Shown here piece by piece: positions 7,662 through 16,176 of a stretch of 42,307 bases of DNA. The DNA comes from Burkholderiales bacterium (lineage in GTDB: Bacteria; Pseudomonadota; Gammaproteobacteria; Burkholderiales; Ga0077523). The position numbers and the translations under genes were made by a program. The notes beneath the pieces were generated by a model. It did no database searches and was not told where the DNA came from. It saw nothing but the letters and a program-made list of their open reading frames with translations. The stretch's first letter is position 1. The number at the start of each line of letters is the position of its first letter. Where the stretch lies: the NCBI GenBank assembly GCA_022843925.1, contig JALHMS010000036.1, forward strand, positions 1 through 42,307, written 5' to 3'.

Positions 7662-8966
7662 ATGAAACCCGCCGCAGCCATCACGCTGGCCCTCCTCCTG
7701 GCCACCTCTGCAGGCCACGGCGTCGCGTGGGCCGCCGACGCGACGCGTCTCGAGGCGCTCGAGAGCGCGTGGCGAAGCGGTGTCCTCACGAAGGACGAAT
7801 ACGAAGCGAAGAGGCGCGCCCTCCTCGCGGCCACACCGAAGCCCGCGGCAGCGAAGCCGTCGGCAGCCGCGACCGGAAAGCCGGCGTACCAGCGCATGCG
7901 CGTCGTGCGCGTGATGGACGCCGAGGGCTGGGGCGAACCCGTCGAGGTGTTCCGCTTCCTGGTCCCCAGCGACTGGAAGAGCGAGGGCGGCGTCCGCTGG
8001 ATCTCGAACCCCGGCTGCCCGTCGAACATCATCCAGCTCCGATTCCGAGCGACGGCCCCGGACGGCATCACGGGCGTCGAGTTCCTGCCGTCGTACACGT
8101 GGGCGGCGGCGGAGGATCCGCAGATGCAGCAGATCCTGCAGCAGAACGCGCAGGCGCAGACCGGCTGCCAGCCCGGTCCCGCCGTGGGCGCTGTGGATTT
8201 CCTCCGCGGGATGGTCGTCCCGCAGATCCGGCCCGGCGCGCGGATCGTCGCCGCCGAGCCGATGCAGTCGGCCACCCAGACGCTGCGACGCAGCTTCGCG
8301 CCGATCAATCAGCAGTACGCCGCAGCGGGCATCGAAGCGCAGCGCACCGGCGACGTCGGCCGCGTCAGGCTCGCCCTCGACGTGGGTGGCCGACCAGCGG
8401 AGGAATGGATCACGGCATCGGTCGTCGCCAACATCTCGGTGGGGCTGAACAGCGCGGCGATGCTGCAGGGCGACTACAACGCGAAGTCGCGCAACTTCCA
8501 ACTGACGGGGCAGGACATCCAGGCGATGCGCGCGCCGAAGGGAGAACTGGACGCCCGGGCACCGCTCTTCGCCCAGATCCTCGCGTCGGTTCAGATCAAT
8601 CCGCAGTACGTCGGTGCCGTGTCGCGGTTCTATCAGGCGATCGGCCAGGTGCAGAACCGCGAGAACGCGAACCGATCGCGGATGTGGCGGGAAGCGCAGC
8701 AATCCATCGAACAATCACGTCAGGAGGTCGCCGCCTACCAGCGCCAGAGCCAGGATCGCATCCGGGAGCAGTTCGGCCAGGCGCTCCGCGGCGTGGAGAC
8801 GTACACCGACCCGCGGACGAACGAGCGGGTGGAGCTGTCGGCGGGCTGGAAGAACGCGTGGACCAACGGCAAGGGGGAATACGTCGTTAGCGACTCGCCA
8901 CTGTTCGACCCCGCAGTGGCACTGCAGGAGGACTGGCGAGCGATGCGGCGGGGCGGGGAACGGTAG
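7662..8966 (+). CDS. Secreted protein of unknown function
   Basis: 434 residues. A signal peptide (hydrophobic core AAAITLALLLATSA, cleavage after VAWA near residue 24) indicates export. The mature N-terminus, RLEALESAWRSGVLTKDEYEAKR, resembles the short SHOCT motif often found at protein ends, followed by an Ala/Lys/Pro linker. The rest has no signature I recognise; residues 300-370 are rich in Gln, Arg and Glu and may be coiled. The ATG at 7662 was chosen over longer in-frame starts because it begins the signal peptide and follows GGAG. The gene stands alone, divergent from the guanidine operon, and ends before a repeat array. Confidence 0.75.
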   Translation: MKPAAAITLALLLATSAGHGVAWAADATRLEALESAWRSGVLTKDEYEAKRRALLAATPKPAAAKPSAAATGKPAYQRMRVVRVMDAEGWGEPVEVFRFLVPSDWKSEGGVRWISNPGCPSNIIQLRFRATAPDGITGVEFLPSYTWAAAEDPQMQQILQQNAQAQTGCQPGPAVGAVDFLRGMVVPQIRPGARIVAAEPMQSATQTLRRSFAPINQQYAAAGIEAQRTGDVGRVRLALDVGGRPAEEWITASVVANISVGLNSAAMLQGDYNAKSRNFQLTGQDIQAMRAPKGELDARAPLFAQILASVQINPQYVGAVSRFYQAIGQVQNRENANRSRMWREAQQSIEQSRQEVAAYQRQSQDRIREQFGQALRGVETYTDPRTNERVELSAGWKNAWTNGKGEYVVSDSPLFDPAVALQEDWRAMRRGGER

Positions 8967-8984
8967 GACGGCGTAACGACCTCG

Positions 8985-9255
8985 GCGTGGCGGGAGTCAC
9001 TGTTGTCCCCAAGCCGACGCCGCGTCGAGCGATGCTCGACCCACGAAGGGCCCTCGCGACTGGAGTCTTCGACGCTGAGAACAACCCCCGTGGGTCGAGC
9101 TTCGCTCGACGCCCGCGTTCCTGGATTCGCCGAGGTTCCCAAGCCATCGCCGCGTCGAGCGGAGCTCGACCCACGAAGGAGCCTCGCCACTGGATTCCTC
9201 GGCGATGGAAACAACCCCCGCGGGTCGGGCTTCGCCCGACCCGTGCGTTCCCGGA
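8985..9255. repeat. Two-unit tandem array of the 130-bp palindromic repeat (inverted relative of the 32.4-33.5 kb array)
   Basis: Two units of about 130 bp start with CGTCGAGC at 9023 and 9153. Each contains an inverted pair: GTCGAGC...GCTCGAC followed by CCACGAAGG, then CCCGTGGGTCGAGC...GCTCGACGC (the last copy reads GGGTCGGGC...GCCCGACCC, preserving pairing by compensating changes). The stretch TTCCTGGATTCGCCGAGG at 9119-9136 is the reverse complement of a stretch in the 32.4-33.5 kb array, so the family is the same and the orientation opposite. It fills the gap between two convergent genes. Confidence 0.85.
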
Positions 9256-9264
9256 CCCGGAGGA

Positions 9265-10920
9265 TCAGCGCACCCGGCGGCGGCGCGCCAGGGTCGCCAC
9301 ACCGAACAGTCCGATCCCCATCAGTGCGTAGGTCGACGGTTCGGGTACCGGGGTGATCTCGAAGAGGGCGGTGCGATGCGAACCGGTCAGCGACGGAACG
9401 TCGTCGATCGATTCGTTGGCGACAGCCAGGAAAATCCGCCCCGCATTCTCGAACACCAGGATGCCCTCGGGTCGGACTTCCGTGCCCGCCTCGCCGACGA
9501 TCATCTGCAGGAAGCTCGAGTTCACCGGATCGGTGATGTCGAACACGGCCACGGCGCTGCGGGTGGTGCGCTCGAGGCCGACGAAGGCGAGGGTCCGGCC
9601 GGCCACCGTGTACAGCGCGATGCCCTCCGGCTCGACGCCCTTGTCGTCGCTGCGGCCGTCCGCATACAGGCCGAGCGCGTGGGCCTCGCGGTCCAGCACG
9701 TCGCCGCTATCGAAGACGAGGGCGCCGCTCTCATCGCGGATCGACATCGAACGCCCGCCGATGCCGATGATCTCGGTGAAGCCACTCGGCCCGGCACCGA
9801 GCCCGTCGGCGCCGATGAGGGAGACGTTCAACCGGCCGAGATTGGCTTCCAGCTTGAGCGCTGCGGCATCCGGGAACACGGTCGGGTCGAGGACCACCGC
9901 AGAGCTGGAGAGACGCCGCATATCGGCATCGTCCGTGAAGGCATCGCCTTCGTTCGCCATTGCGTAGTAGGTCTTGCCGTTGGCGGTGAAAGCGGCGATG
10001 CCGTCGGGCTGGTAGAGCGACTTCACCGGGACATTGCGGAAGGCGACGCCGCCGTCACGATCGGAGGGGTCCATCGTGACGCCGGGCGCGTTGAAGTCCT
10101 TGGTGCCAAGGCCGACGATGCCCGTGAAGGTGAGCGTCTGCAGGTCGAGGGTCGCGATGGCGTTGGCCTCCTGCAGCACGACCTGGGCGGTCTTGCCGTC
10201 CGGGGCGATCGCGATGTACTCGGGCTCGAGCGCCACCGAGGCGCTGGTGCCCGCCTGGATGCGCACGCCGGCGGCACGCAGGGATGCTTCCTGGCCGTCG
10301 AACGATTCGAAGCCGACGGTGGTGACCGCGGAGCTGCCCGGTGCCGCCGCGTTGTACGCGATGACGCCGACGCTTCCCACCGGGTTCACCGTCACGCCCG
10401 ACGCCACGAAGCGCTCCCCCTCGTTCGCCACGAGGAGCCGGCCGTCATTGGTCCAGGTGATCATGTCCGGGACGTTGCCGACGGTCACGCTGCCCAGGCT
10501 CGCGGCGCCGACGGACGCGGCCGACAGGAAGGTTGTGGTGTCGAAGAAGTGGACGGTGCCAGCACCTTCGCGAGTGGTGAGGTTGTTGAAAGCGACGGCG
10601 GCGATGCCGTTGCGGATCGCCATGCTGTTGGGGCTGCCGAGAACGGTCGATGTCTCGAACGACTTCAGCAGGTTGCCGTCGAGGTCGAGCACGTCGAGGC
10701 CGTTGCCGCCGAGCACCCACAGGTTCGCCGTGGCGGCATCGAAGGCGACGATCTCGGCCGACCGGCCGTTGCCCGTCGGCACGGTGCCGCCGGCGGTGAA
10801 GTGGTTGAACGACCACAGCTTCGACACGCTCTCGATGGGGCCGGCGGCGTGGCCGGTGGCGCTGGCGATGGAAAACGCGGTGCCGATCAGGGCAGCCAGA
10901 ATGCGGGGGCGGAAGTTCAT
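9265..10920 (-). CDS. PEP-CTERM surface protein with choice-of-anchor I beta-propeller domain
   Basis: 551 residues. A signal peptide (RILAALIGTAFSIASATGHA) is followed by a long propeller-like domain of the choice-of-anchor I type. Its repeats resemble phytase-like and alkaline-phosphatase-associated propellers, for example DGRLLVANEGE, SDDKGVEPEGIALY and GRTLAFVGLERT. The C-terminus is a complete PEP-CTERM sorting tag: VPEPSTYALM, a hydrophobic helix, then RRRRVR. Such proteins are cleaved and anchored by an exosortase, which is not in this window. The ATG at 10920 follows GGAGACC. Ligand or enzymatic activity cannot be told from the sequence. Confidence 0.88.
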   Translation of the reverse strand: MNFRPRILAALIGTAFSIASATGHAAGPIESVSKLWSFNHFTAGGTVPTGNGRSAEIVAFDAATANLWVLGGNGLDVLDLDGNLLKSFETSTVLGSPNSMAIRNGIAAVAFNNLTTREGAGTVHFFDTTTFLSAASVGAASLGSVTVGNVPDMITWTNDGRLLVANEGERFVASGVTVNPVGSVGVIAYNAAAPGSSAVTTVGFESFDGQEASLRAAGVRIQAGTSASVALEPEYIAIAPDGKTAQVVLQEANAIATLDLQTLTFTGIVGLGTKDFNAPGVTMDPSDRDGGVAFRNVPVKSLYQPDGIAAFTANGKTYYAMANEGDAFTDDADMRRLSSSAVVLDPTVFPDAAALKLEANLGRLNVSLIGADGLGAGPSGFTEIIGIGGRSMSIRDESGALVFDSGDVLDREAHALGLYADGRSDDKGVEPEGIALYTVAGRTLAFVGLERTTRSAVAVFDITDPVNSSFLQMIVGEAGTEVRPEGILVFENAGRIFLAVANESIDDVPSLTGSHRTALFEITPVPEPSTYALMGIGLFGVATLARRRRVR

Positions 10921-11176
10921 GGTAGGTCTCCGGTCGTATGCCGTTTTGTCTCGGGATGGCGACGCTAACAAGCACGGATGACACGGCGCCGTCACCGGAT
11001 GTGATCCGATCGGAGGATCTCCTCGCAGCGCCACGGTCGCACGGTCTCGACCCGGGTGGACGGAACGAAGCGTCCCATCCGGCGGTCCCAGTGCGGCTCG
11101 ATGGGCCGTGCTGCGGACGTTGTCCGGGCGCGCACGACCCACTATCCTCGCCCCGACCACCCGTGAAGAGTTCCCC

Positions 11177-11557
11177 ATGCCCGCTTCGTCCGCCCGCCGT
11201 TCTGTCCTCGCCTGCATTCTCGCCATCGCAGCCCTCCCAGCCCTCGGCGCCGAGGAGCCGCCCGCAGAACGCGCCTCGCTCGGCGTCGTCACCCGCGATC
11301 CCATGGATTTCGAGCGCGAAATGTGGCGCCTGGAGGGCGGCACGTGGATCGTCAAGGTGAAGCCCGACGGGGCCGCGCGCCGTGCGGGCGTCGGTCCCGA
11401 TGACGTCATCGCCGCGATCGACGACGCGGCCATCGCCAACAGCGCGGCCCTCGTCGCGGCACTCGGCGCCCGCAAGCCCGGCGACAAGGTCCGCCTGCGC
11501 ATCATCCGGAATGGCCGCCCCGTCGAGATGGACGCCACGCTCGGCGCGGCCCGCTGA
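11177..11557 (+). CDS. Small exported PDZ-domain protein
   Basis: 126 residues: a signal peptide (VLACILAIAALPALGA) and one PDZ domain at about 30-120. The PDZ core reads IVKVKPDGAARRAGVGPDDVIAAIDDAAI, close to the second PDZ of DegP/HtrA proteases, but no protease domain is present. The ATG at 11177 follows GAAGAG; an upstream in-frame ATG at 11108 lacks a signal peptide and was rejected. It probably acts as a periplasmic adaptor or peptide-binding module. Its partner is unknown. Confidence 0.8.
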   Translation: MPASSARRSVLACILAIAALPALGAEEPPAERASLGVVTRDPMDFEREMWRLEGGTWIVKVKPDGAARRAGVGPDDVIAAIDDAAIANSAALVAALGARKPGDKVRLRIIRNGRPVEMDATLGAAR

Positions 11558-11593
11558 TCGCCCCGTCTTCGATCGCCGATGCCCGGAGGCTCC

Positions 11594-12457
11594 ATGGCCC
11601 GCTGGTCCGCCCGTCGTGAACGTTTCCGTGGCCTCCTCGCCGGCGACGCATGCGTGTACCCCGGCTCGGTCTTCGACCCCGTGTCTGCGCGGATCGCCGA
11701 GGATCTCGGCTTCGAGGTCGGCATGTTCGCGGGGTCGATCGCGTCGCTCACCGTGCTGGGGGCACCGGACATCATCGTGCTCACCCTCACCGAATTCGCG
11801 GAGCAGGCGCACCGCATCTGCCGCGCCGGCGAACTGCCCCTGATGGTCGACGCCGACCACGGCTACGGCAACGCGATGAACGTGATGCGGACGGTCGAGG
11901 CGCTGGAAGCCGCCGGCGTCGCAGGGCTCTCCATCGAGGACACCGACCTGCCCCAGCCCTTCGGCGCCGGGGGCAAGGCGCGGCTGCTGTCGGTGGAGGA
12001 AGGCATCGGCAAGATGCGCGCGGCGCTCGAAGGCCGCCGCGATCCGAAGCTGGTGATTGCCGGCCGCACGAGCGCGCCGTCCATCACCGGGATGGCCGAC
12101 ACCATCGCCCGCGCGAAGGCCTATGCCGAGGCGGGCGTCGACGCGATCTTCGTCGTCGGCATCAAGCAGCGCGCGGACCTCGAAGCACTGGCGGCCGAGG
12201 TGAAGCTCCCGCTCATCCTGGGCGGCGCAGGGAAGGGGCTCTTCGACAGGCCGTGGCTCGCCTCGCAGGGCGTACGAATCTGTCTGCAGGGGCACCAGCC
12301 TTTCATGGCCGCGGTGCAGGCGGTGCACGACACGTTGAAGGCGCTGCGCGAAGGCGCGACCCCCGAGTCGCTGGAAGGCGTCGCAGACGACGAACTGATG
12401 CAGCGCGTGTCGCGCGGCGCCGACTACGCGCGCCGGATGAAGGACTGGCTCGGGTAG
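11594..12457 (+). CDS. Isocitrate lyase/PEP mutase family enzyme, probable oxaloacetate decarboxylase
   Basis: 287 residues forming a TIM barrel of the PEP mutase/isocitrate lyase superfamily. The order of motifs SVFDPVSARIAEDLGFE, DADHGYGNAMNVMRT (metal-binding Asp region), SIEDTDLPQPFG, AGRTSA and QGHQPFMAA follows the Pseudomonas oxaloacetate decarboxylase PA4872, including the GH histidine that family uses. It would cleave oxaloacetate to pyruvate and CO2 in the cytoplasm. ATG 11594 is chosen because GGAGG (11585-11589) precedes it; ATG 11579 would make that site coding. It lies 36 bases after the PDZ gene and ends 16 bases before a convergent gene. Confidence 0.85.
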   Translation: MARWSARRERFRGLLAGDACVYPGSVFDPVSARIAEDLGFEVGMFAGSIASLTVLGAPDIIVLTLTEFAEQAHRICRAGELPLMVDADHGYGNAMNVMRTVEALEAAGVAGLSIEDTDLPQPFGAGGKARLLSVEEGIGKMRAALEGRRDPKLVIAGRTSAPSITGMADTIARAKAYAEAGVDAIFVVGIKQRADLEALAAEVKLPLILGGAGKGLFDRPWLASQGVRICLQGHQPFMAAVQAVHDTLKALREGATPESLEGVADDELMQRVSRGADYARRMKDWLG

Positions 12458-12473
12458 CGGGCGGGGCGCGGCA

Positions 12474-13322
12474 TCACCCCAGGCGGGGAAATATCCAGGG
12501 GCCGCCCGCTTCGGCATCGGCATCGCGCAACGCGGCCTGCCCGGCGGGAGAGACCAGCCAGTCCGCGACACGCCGCGCCAGCGCCCGGGTGACCGCCCCT
12601 GCCGGATGGGCCGGTCCAGGTTCGACGATCACGTAGGCGCGCCGCATGTCGGGGTCCCCGGTGAACAGCACCGCCATTCCCTCCCCGCGCAGCTTGCCGA
12701 ACGCGACGGGAATGTGTCCCACCACCACGTACGCACGCTGCACCGACGCCAGTGCGAGCACCTCATGCGGGTCGGTGGTCTCGTCGGTCATCACCCAACG
12801 GGGCGACGGTCTCGCAACGCCGCCTTTCCTCCACAGTCGCTGCACGATGGCATGGCTGCCAGGATCACGGAACGCGAGGAACGGGGCATGCTGCCGTGCG
12901 ATCCGGGCGAGCGCGTCCACCGCGCTGCCGGCCCCGGCGACCTCCGCCGGATCCTCGACCGGCCCGACGACCACATGCTCGTTGAACGCCCACACACGGA
13001 GTGGCGCGCCCAGCCCCTCGGCTTCGAGTGCGAACGTCTCGTCGCCACCGTGCACGATCAGCAGGTCGGCGGTACCGCGACGGAACTCCGGGACGACCAC
13101 TTCCTTGGGCGCGGCCGACGCCGGCTCGACGCGAACACCGGTCGCGCGCTCGATGCGCGGCACCAGCCGGTCCCATACACCGCACATCCGGATGCCTCCG
13201 ACAACAGCGACGCGGAGCAGAGGGTCGGCATCGGCGCGGGCCGGGAGCGGCAACATGGCCGTCGCTGCGAGCGCGAGCAGCAGCCGACGACGATGACGGC
13301 GGCCCGCCTCGTGGCCGCTCAC
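12474..13322 (-). CDS. TupA-like periplasmic oxyanion-binding protein (tungstate/molybdate type)
   Basis: 282 residues with a basic N-terminus and hydrophobic core LLLALAATAMLPLPARA, so periplasmic. The body follows the TupA/PBP-like pattern: RGTADLLIVHGGDETFALEAEG, FNEHVVVGPVEDPA, APFLAFRDPGSHAIVQRLW, VLFTGDPDMRRAYVIV and DWLVSPAGQAAL. TupA proteins bind tungstate for a TupBC ABC importer, but no permease or ATPase adjoins this gene. The GTG start at 13322 overlaps the receptor stop by four bases (GTGA). Pairing with a TonB receptor suggests it takes a ligand handed over from the outer membrane. Ligand identity is inferred only from family. Confidence 0.8.
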   Translation of the reverse strand: MSGHEAGRRHRRRLLLALAATAMLPLPARADADPLLRVAVVGGIRMCGVWDRLVPRIERATGVRVEPASAAPKEVVVPEFRRGTADLLIVHGGDETFALEAEGLGAPLRVWAFNEHVVVGPVEDPAEVAGAGSAVDALARIARQHAPFLAFRDPGSHAIVQRLWRKGGVARPSPRWVMTDETTDPHEVLALASVQRAYVVVGHIPVAFGKLRGEGMAVLFTGDPDMRRAYVIVEPGPAHPAGAVTRALARRVADWLVSPAGQAALRDADAEAGGPWIFPRLG

Positions 13323-15337
13323 AGATCCACCCTCAGTTCGACGCCCCAGATCGCACCAGGATCGCGATAGCCGAGCTGGGTCTCGTATCGGGCATTGCCC
13401 ACGTTGCGGCCGTATACGGAGACGCGGGCCAGCGTCGGACCCACGTGGAAGTTCCGGCCGACATTGGCGTCGACGCGCACGTAGTCGCCGATCGGATGGA
13501 AGCGGTTGTCGAGGGACCTCCAGTTCGACAGGAACTCGTCGGCGCGGGTCGCTGCGATATTCGCCTCCCAGAGGCCGCGGACGTGGCGGATCGACGCGTT
13601 GAAGAGATTGCGTGGTGAGGTGCGACCGTAGTCCTCGCTCGTCGTGTCGCCCCCGACGACGGTCCATGCGAACCGATAGTGCGTGACGACATCCTCCGAC
13701 CCGAGCACACCATTCACGACCGCCTCGAATCCGTGCCGGTCCACATCGGTCTGGCTCCAGAGCGACGTGACGACACCGGCGCGCGTTCGCACATCGCGCG
13801 CCGGAAACTTCGCATTGCGGATGCGGGTGCGGAACACCGTGAACGCCGGCTGCAGCGCGCGCGATCCCGTGAACGCGACGCCGGCCTCGAACTTCTCCTG
13901 TGCCTCGGGATCCAGTACGCGATTGTCGACGGCCGGGACGCTCTCCACACCGCCTTGTCGCGCCACGTAGGCCCGAGCTGTCACCTTCCACGACGGCGCA
14001 GGCGTCCACGCGGCGCCGATCGAACCGAAACGGTTGGCCGGAAGATCGCGATCGCGGATCGCGGGCTTCTGCAGCAGTTGCTGGTCGGCGAAGTAGTGGT
14101 CGACGCCGCGGACGATGTGCTGGTCATCGATGCGGACCGCACCGTCGACGACGAGCTGCCGGTCCAGGAAGCCCTGCTCCAGCGTCGCAAAGGCACCGCG
14201 CACGTACTCCTCGCGCGGATAGCCTTCGTAGTAGCTCTGGCCCGTGGGCGTGTCCCAGTGCATCGCCTGGGCGCCGAAGCGGACGAGCGTGTCGCCGAAG
14301 CGGGCGGTGTGCTTCACGTCCAAGTTGGTCAGAGCCTCCTCGTTGGGAAAGATGTTCGGTTCCACCGGCAGCACGCTCGCCGCGACGAGCGTGGCACGCA
14401 CCCGGTAAGACGACAGCACGGCCAGGGTGCTGTGGACATCGTTCCACTGCGCGCTGAAGTTGCCCGCGAGCATCGTCGTATCGATCGGCGCGAACGACCA
14501 TCGCTGCGGAGCGAGCGTGCTGCGGCGCGGATCGGCCGCCTGGAACTGCTGCATCGTCGTGTCGCGAAACGCCGAGAACTCCGCCCGCAGGCCGGCGCCG
14601 GAGAAACCGGTCCGGACCATCCAGGCTTCGGACTCGCGCGCCATGTGTTCGTCGGGCCGGCCGTCGGTCGACTGGCGGGATGCGAGGGCGGACACGTAGG
14701 CATTCTCGCCGGCGATGCCGGTGAACACGCTGGCTCCGCGGCCCTCGAAGCGCTCGGCACGCGCGGCAATCGATGCCTCGGTACCGCGGGGCCGGCGCGT
14801 GCGGATGACGATGAAGCCATCGTTGGGTGCCCCCGACGGTCGCCCGAAGTCGACCATCGGACCGAGCGTCAGCGCCGTGCTGTCACGCACGATGTCGACC
14901 TGCTCGATGGCGGTCACCGGCAGCGTCTGAAGGATCCGCGCAGCCGATTCGGAAGGCATGTACACGCCATCGATCACGTATCCGAAGTGCAGGTCCCCAC
15001 GGATCCGGACCGAGTACGGCACCTTGCGCCCCTGGTAGAGCGAAAGCACGCCGGCCGCGTGATTCAGCAGATCGAAGACGTCCGTCGGCCGCAGCGCATC
15101 GATCTCGCGCGCGGTGAAGGTCTGGACCGCAAGCCGACTGCTGGGTGGCGTCCGGTAGGCGTTCAGAGGGCTGTCGGGCTGGAGATCCGGGTAGATCTCC
15201 GAGATCTCCGGCAACCGTCGGGCACGGACCCTGACCTCCGGCGCGACGATCCCGTCGGCGACGCACGCGTCCGCCAGCAGCAACGCGGACGTCAGCAGAA
15301 TCCCGAGACACGGCGCGCGGCCTGCGCGTGCCGTCAC
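13319..15337 (-). CDS. TonB-dependent outer-membrane receptor
   Basis: 672 residues. A signal peptide (LGILLTSALLLADACVADG) precedes a TonB-box-like segment (PEVRVRA), a plug domain (VFDLLNHAAGVLSLYQG, VRIRGDLHFGYVIDG, IEQVDIVRDSTALTLG) and a beta-barrel ending GYRDPGAIWGVELRVDL with a terminal hydrophobic pattern. It imports a scarce ligand across the outer membrane using TonB energy. The GTG at 15337 overlaps the upstream PEP-CTERM stop by four bases; a longer frame to 15616 has no signal peptide there and was rejected. The ligand is unknown; the co-translated TupA-like protein hints at an oxyanion or a small metal complex. Confidence 0.88.
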   Translation of the reverse strand: MTARAGRAPCLGILLTSALLLADACVADGIVAPEVRVRARRLPEISEIYPDLQPDSPLNAYRTPPSSRLAVQTFTAREIDALRPTDVFDLLNHAAGVLSLYQGRKVPYSVRIRGDLHFGYVIDGVYMPSESAARILQTLPVTAIEQVDIVRDSTALTLGPMVDFGRPSGAPNDGFIVIRTRRPRGTEASIAARAERFEGRGASVFTGIAGENAYVSALASRQSTDGRPDEHMARESEAWMVRTGFSGAGLRAEFSAFRDTTMQQFQAADPRRSTLAPQRWSFAPIDTTMLAGNFSAQWNDVHSTLAVLSSYRVRATLVAASVLPVEPNIFPNEEALTNLDVKHTARFGDTLVRFGAQAMHWDTPTGQSYYEGYPREEYVRGAFATLEQGFLDRQLVVDGAVRIDDQHIVRGVDHYFADQQLLQKPAIRDRDLPANRFGSIGAAWTPAPSWKVTARAYVARQGGVESVPAVDNRVLDPEAQEKFEAGVAFTGSRALQPAFTVFRTRIRNAKFPARDVRTRAGVVTSLWSQTDVDRHGFEAVVNGVLGSEDVVTHYRFAWTVVGGDTTSEDYGRTSPRNLFNASIRHVRGLWEANIAATRADEFLSNWRSLDNRFHPIGDYVRVDANVGRNFHVGPTLARVSVYGRNVGNARYETQLGYRDPGAIWGVELRVDL

Positions 15338-16176
15338 CCCCGGCTGGTGGCGGACCGCCGACGGCGCCCTACCGCACCCACCAGCAGCAGGCCTCCGGTC
15401 AGCAACGCCCAGGTCGAGGGCTCGGGGATCGGCGGCGCGAGGTCGTACGTCAGGCGTAGGTTCGGCTTGAGCCAGTCGTCGACATCCGCATCGCTGCTCA
15501 CGAAGCGCTTCACGGACTGCGTCGCCGACTCGTTGCCGACGAGGATCCAACCGAAGTTGGTGTCCGGGGCGTCCAGCCATCCCTGCACGCTCGCCACCAT
15601 GCCGGGGCCGGTCCACGTGTAGACCGATGCCGGATTGCCGGCCACGCTCAGCGCACCCACGGACGCGCTCGCGACCACTGCAGGGTCGAACGTGCCCCCC
15701 TGACTGGACCAGAGGGCGCCGGCGTTCCCGCCGCCGGGGAAACTGCGATACAGCCAGGTCGCATCACCGGCCTGCGCCGCAACGCCCTGGCCGGGGGACG
15801 CAGCGGCATTGGACGTTCCGGTCGTCCACGCCTCCGTCAACTCGAACAGGGAGAAGGTGCGCACCGTCGCGTTGGGCGCCTGGTCGACGAAGAGCGTGAG
15901 CGCGGCACTCGTGATGGTGGCGTCGTCGGGAATGGCCCCGAGGTCGAACTGCAGCAGCGACCGCCGTGGGCTCCCGCCGCCGGTGTTGCCCGCAAACAGG
16001 GCCTCGCCGACGCCGCTCGCATTGCCGGTGAATCCGACGCCGTAGATCACCGCATCCTGCGACGGCAGCAGCGAGACCTGCAGCGCCCATGCGCCCGGCG
16101 CGGCCAGCAGCAGCCACGCCGCGCCCACCCATGCACCTCCGATCCGACCCGTTCGCGCTCTTTCGTTCGTATGCAT
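15334..16176 (-). CDS. DNRLRE-domain PEP-CTERM surface protein, first gene of the TonB operon
   Basis: 280 residues: signal peptide (GAAWLLLAAPGAWA), a DNRLRE-type beta-sandwich (RRSLLQFDLGAIPDDATITSA and VQGWLDAPDTNFGWILVGNE) and a PEP-CTERM tag (PIPEPSTWALLTGGLLLVG, then GRRRRS). The ATG at 16176 follows AGGAG with a seven-base spacer. It is the first cistron of a GTGA-overlapped trio with the receptor and the TupA-like protein, so a surface-located capture or attachment role is plausible but unproven. It is paralogous to the protein encoded at 24746-25540, which shares the GWLDAPxTNFGWILVGNE segment. Confidence 0.87.
   Translation of the reverse strand: MHTNERARTGRIGGAWVGAAWLLLAAPGAWALQVSLLPSQDAVIYGVGFTGNASGVGEALFAGNTGGGSPRRSLLQFDLGAIPDDATITSAALTLFVDQAPNATVRTFSLFELTEAWTTGTSNAAASPGQGVAAQAGDATWLYRSFPGGGNAGALWSSQGGTFDPAVVASASVGALSVAGNPASVYTWTGPGMVASVQGWLDAPDTNFGWILVGNESATQSVKRFVSSDADVDDWLKPNLRLTYDLAPPIPEPSTWALLTGGLLLVGAVGRRRRSATSRG

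Noticed and set aside
11579-11593. Upstream ATG at 11579 as the start of the PEP mutase family gene
   Set aside because: It places the GGAGG ribosome site inside the coding region; ATG 11594 is better supported.
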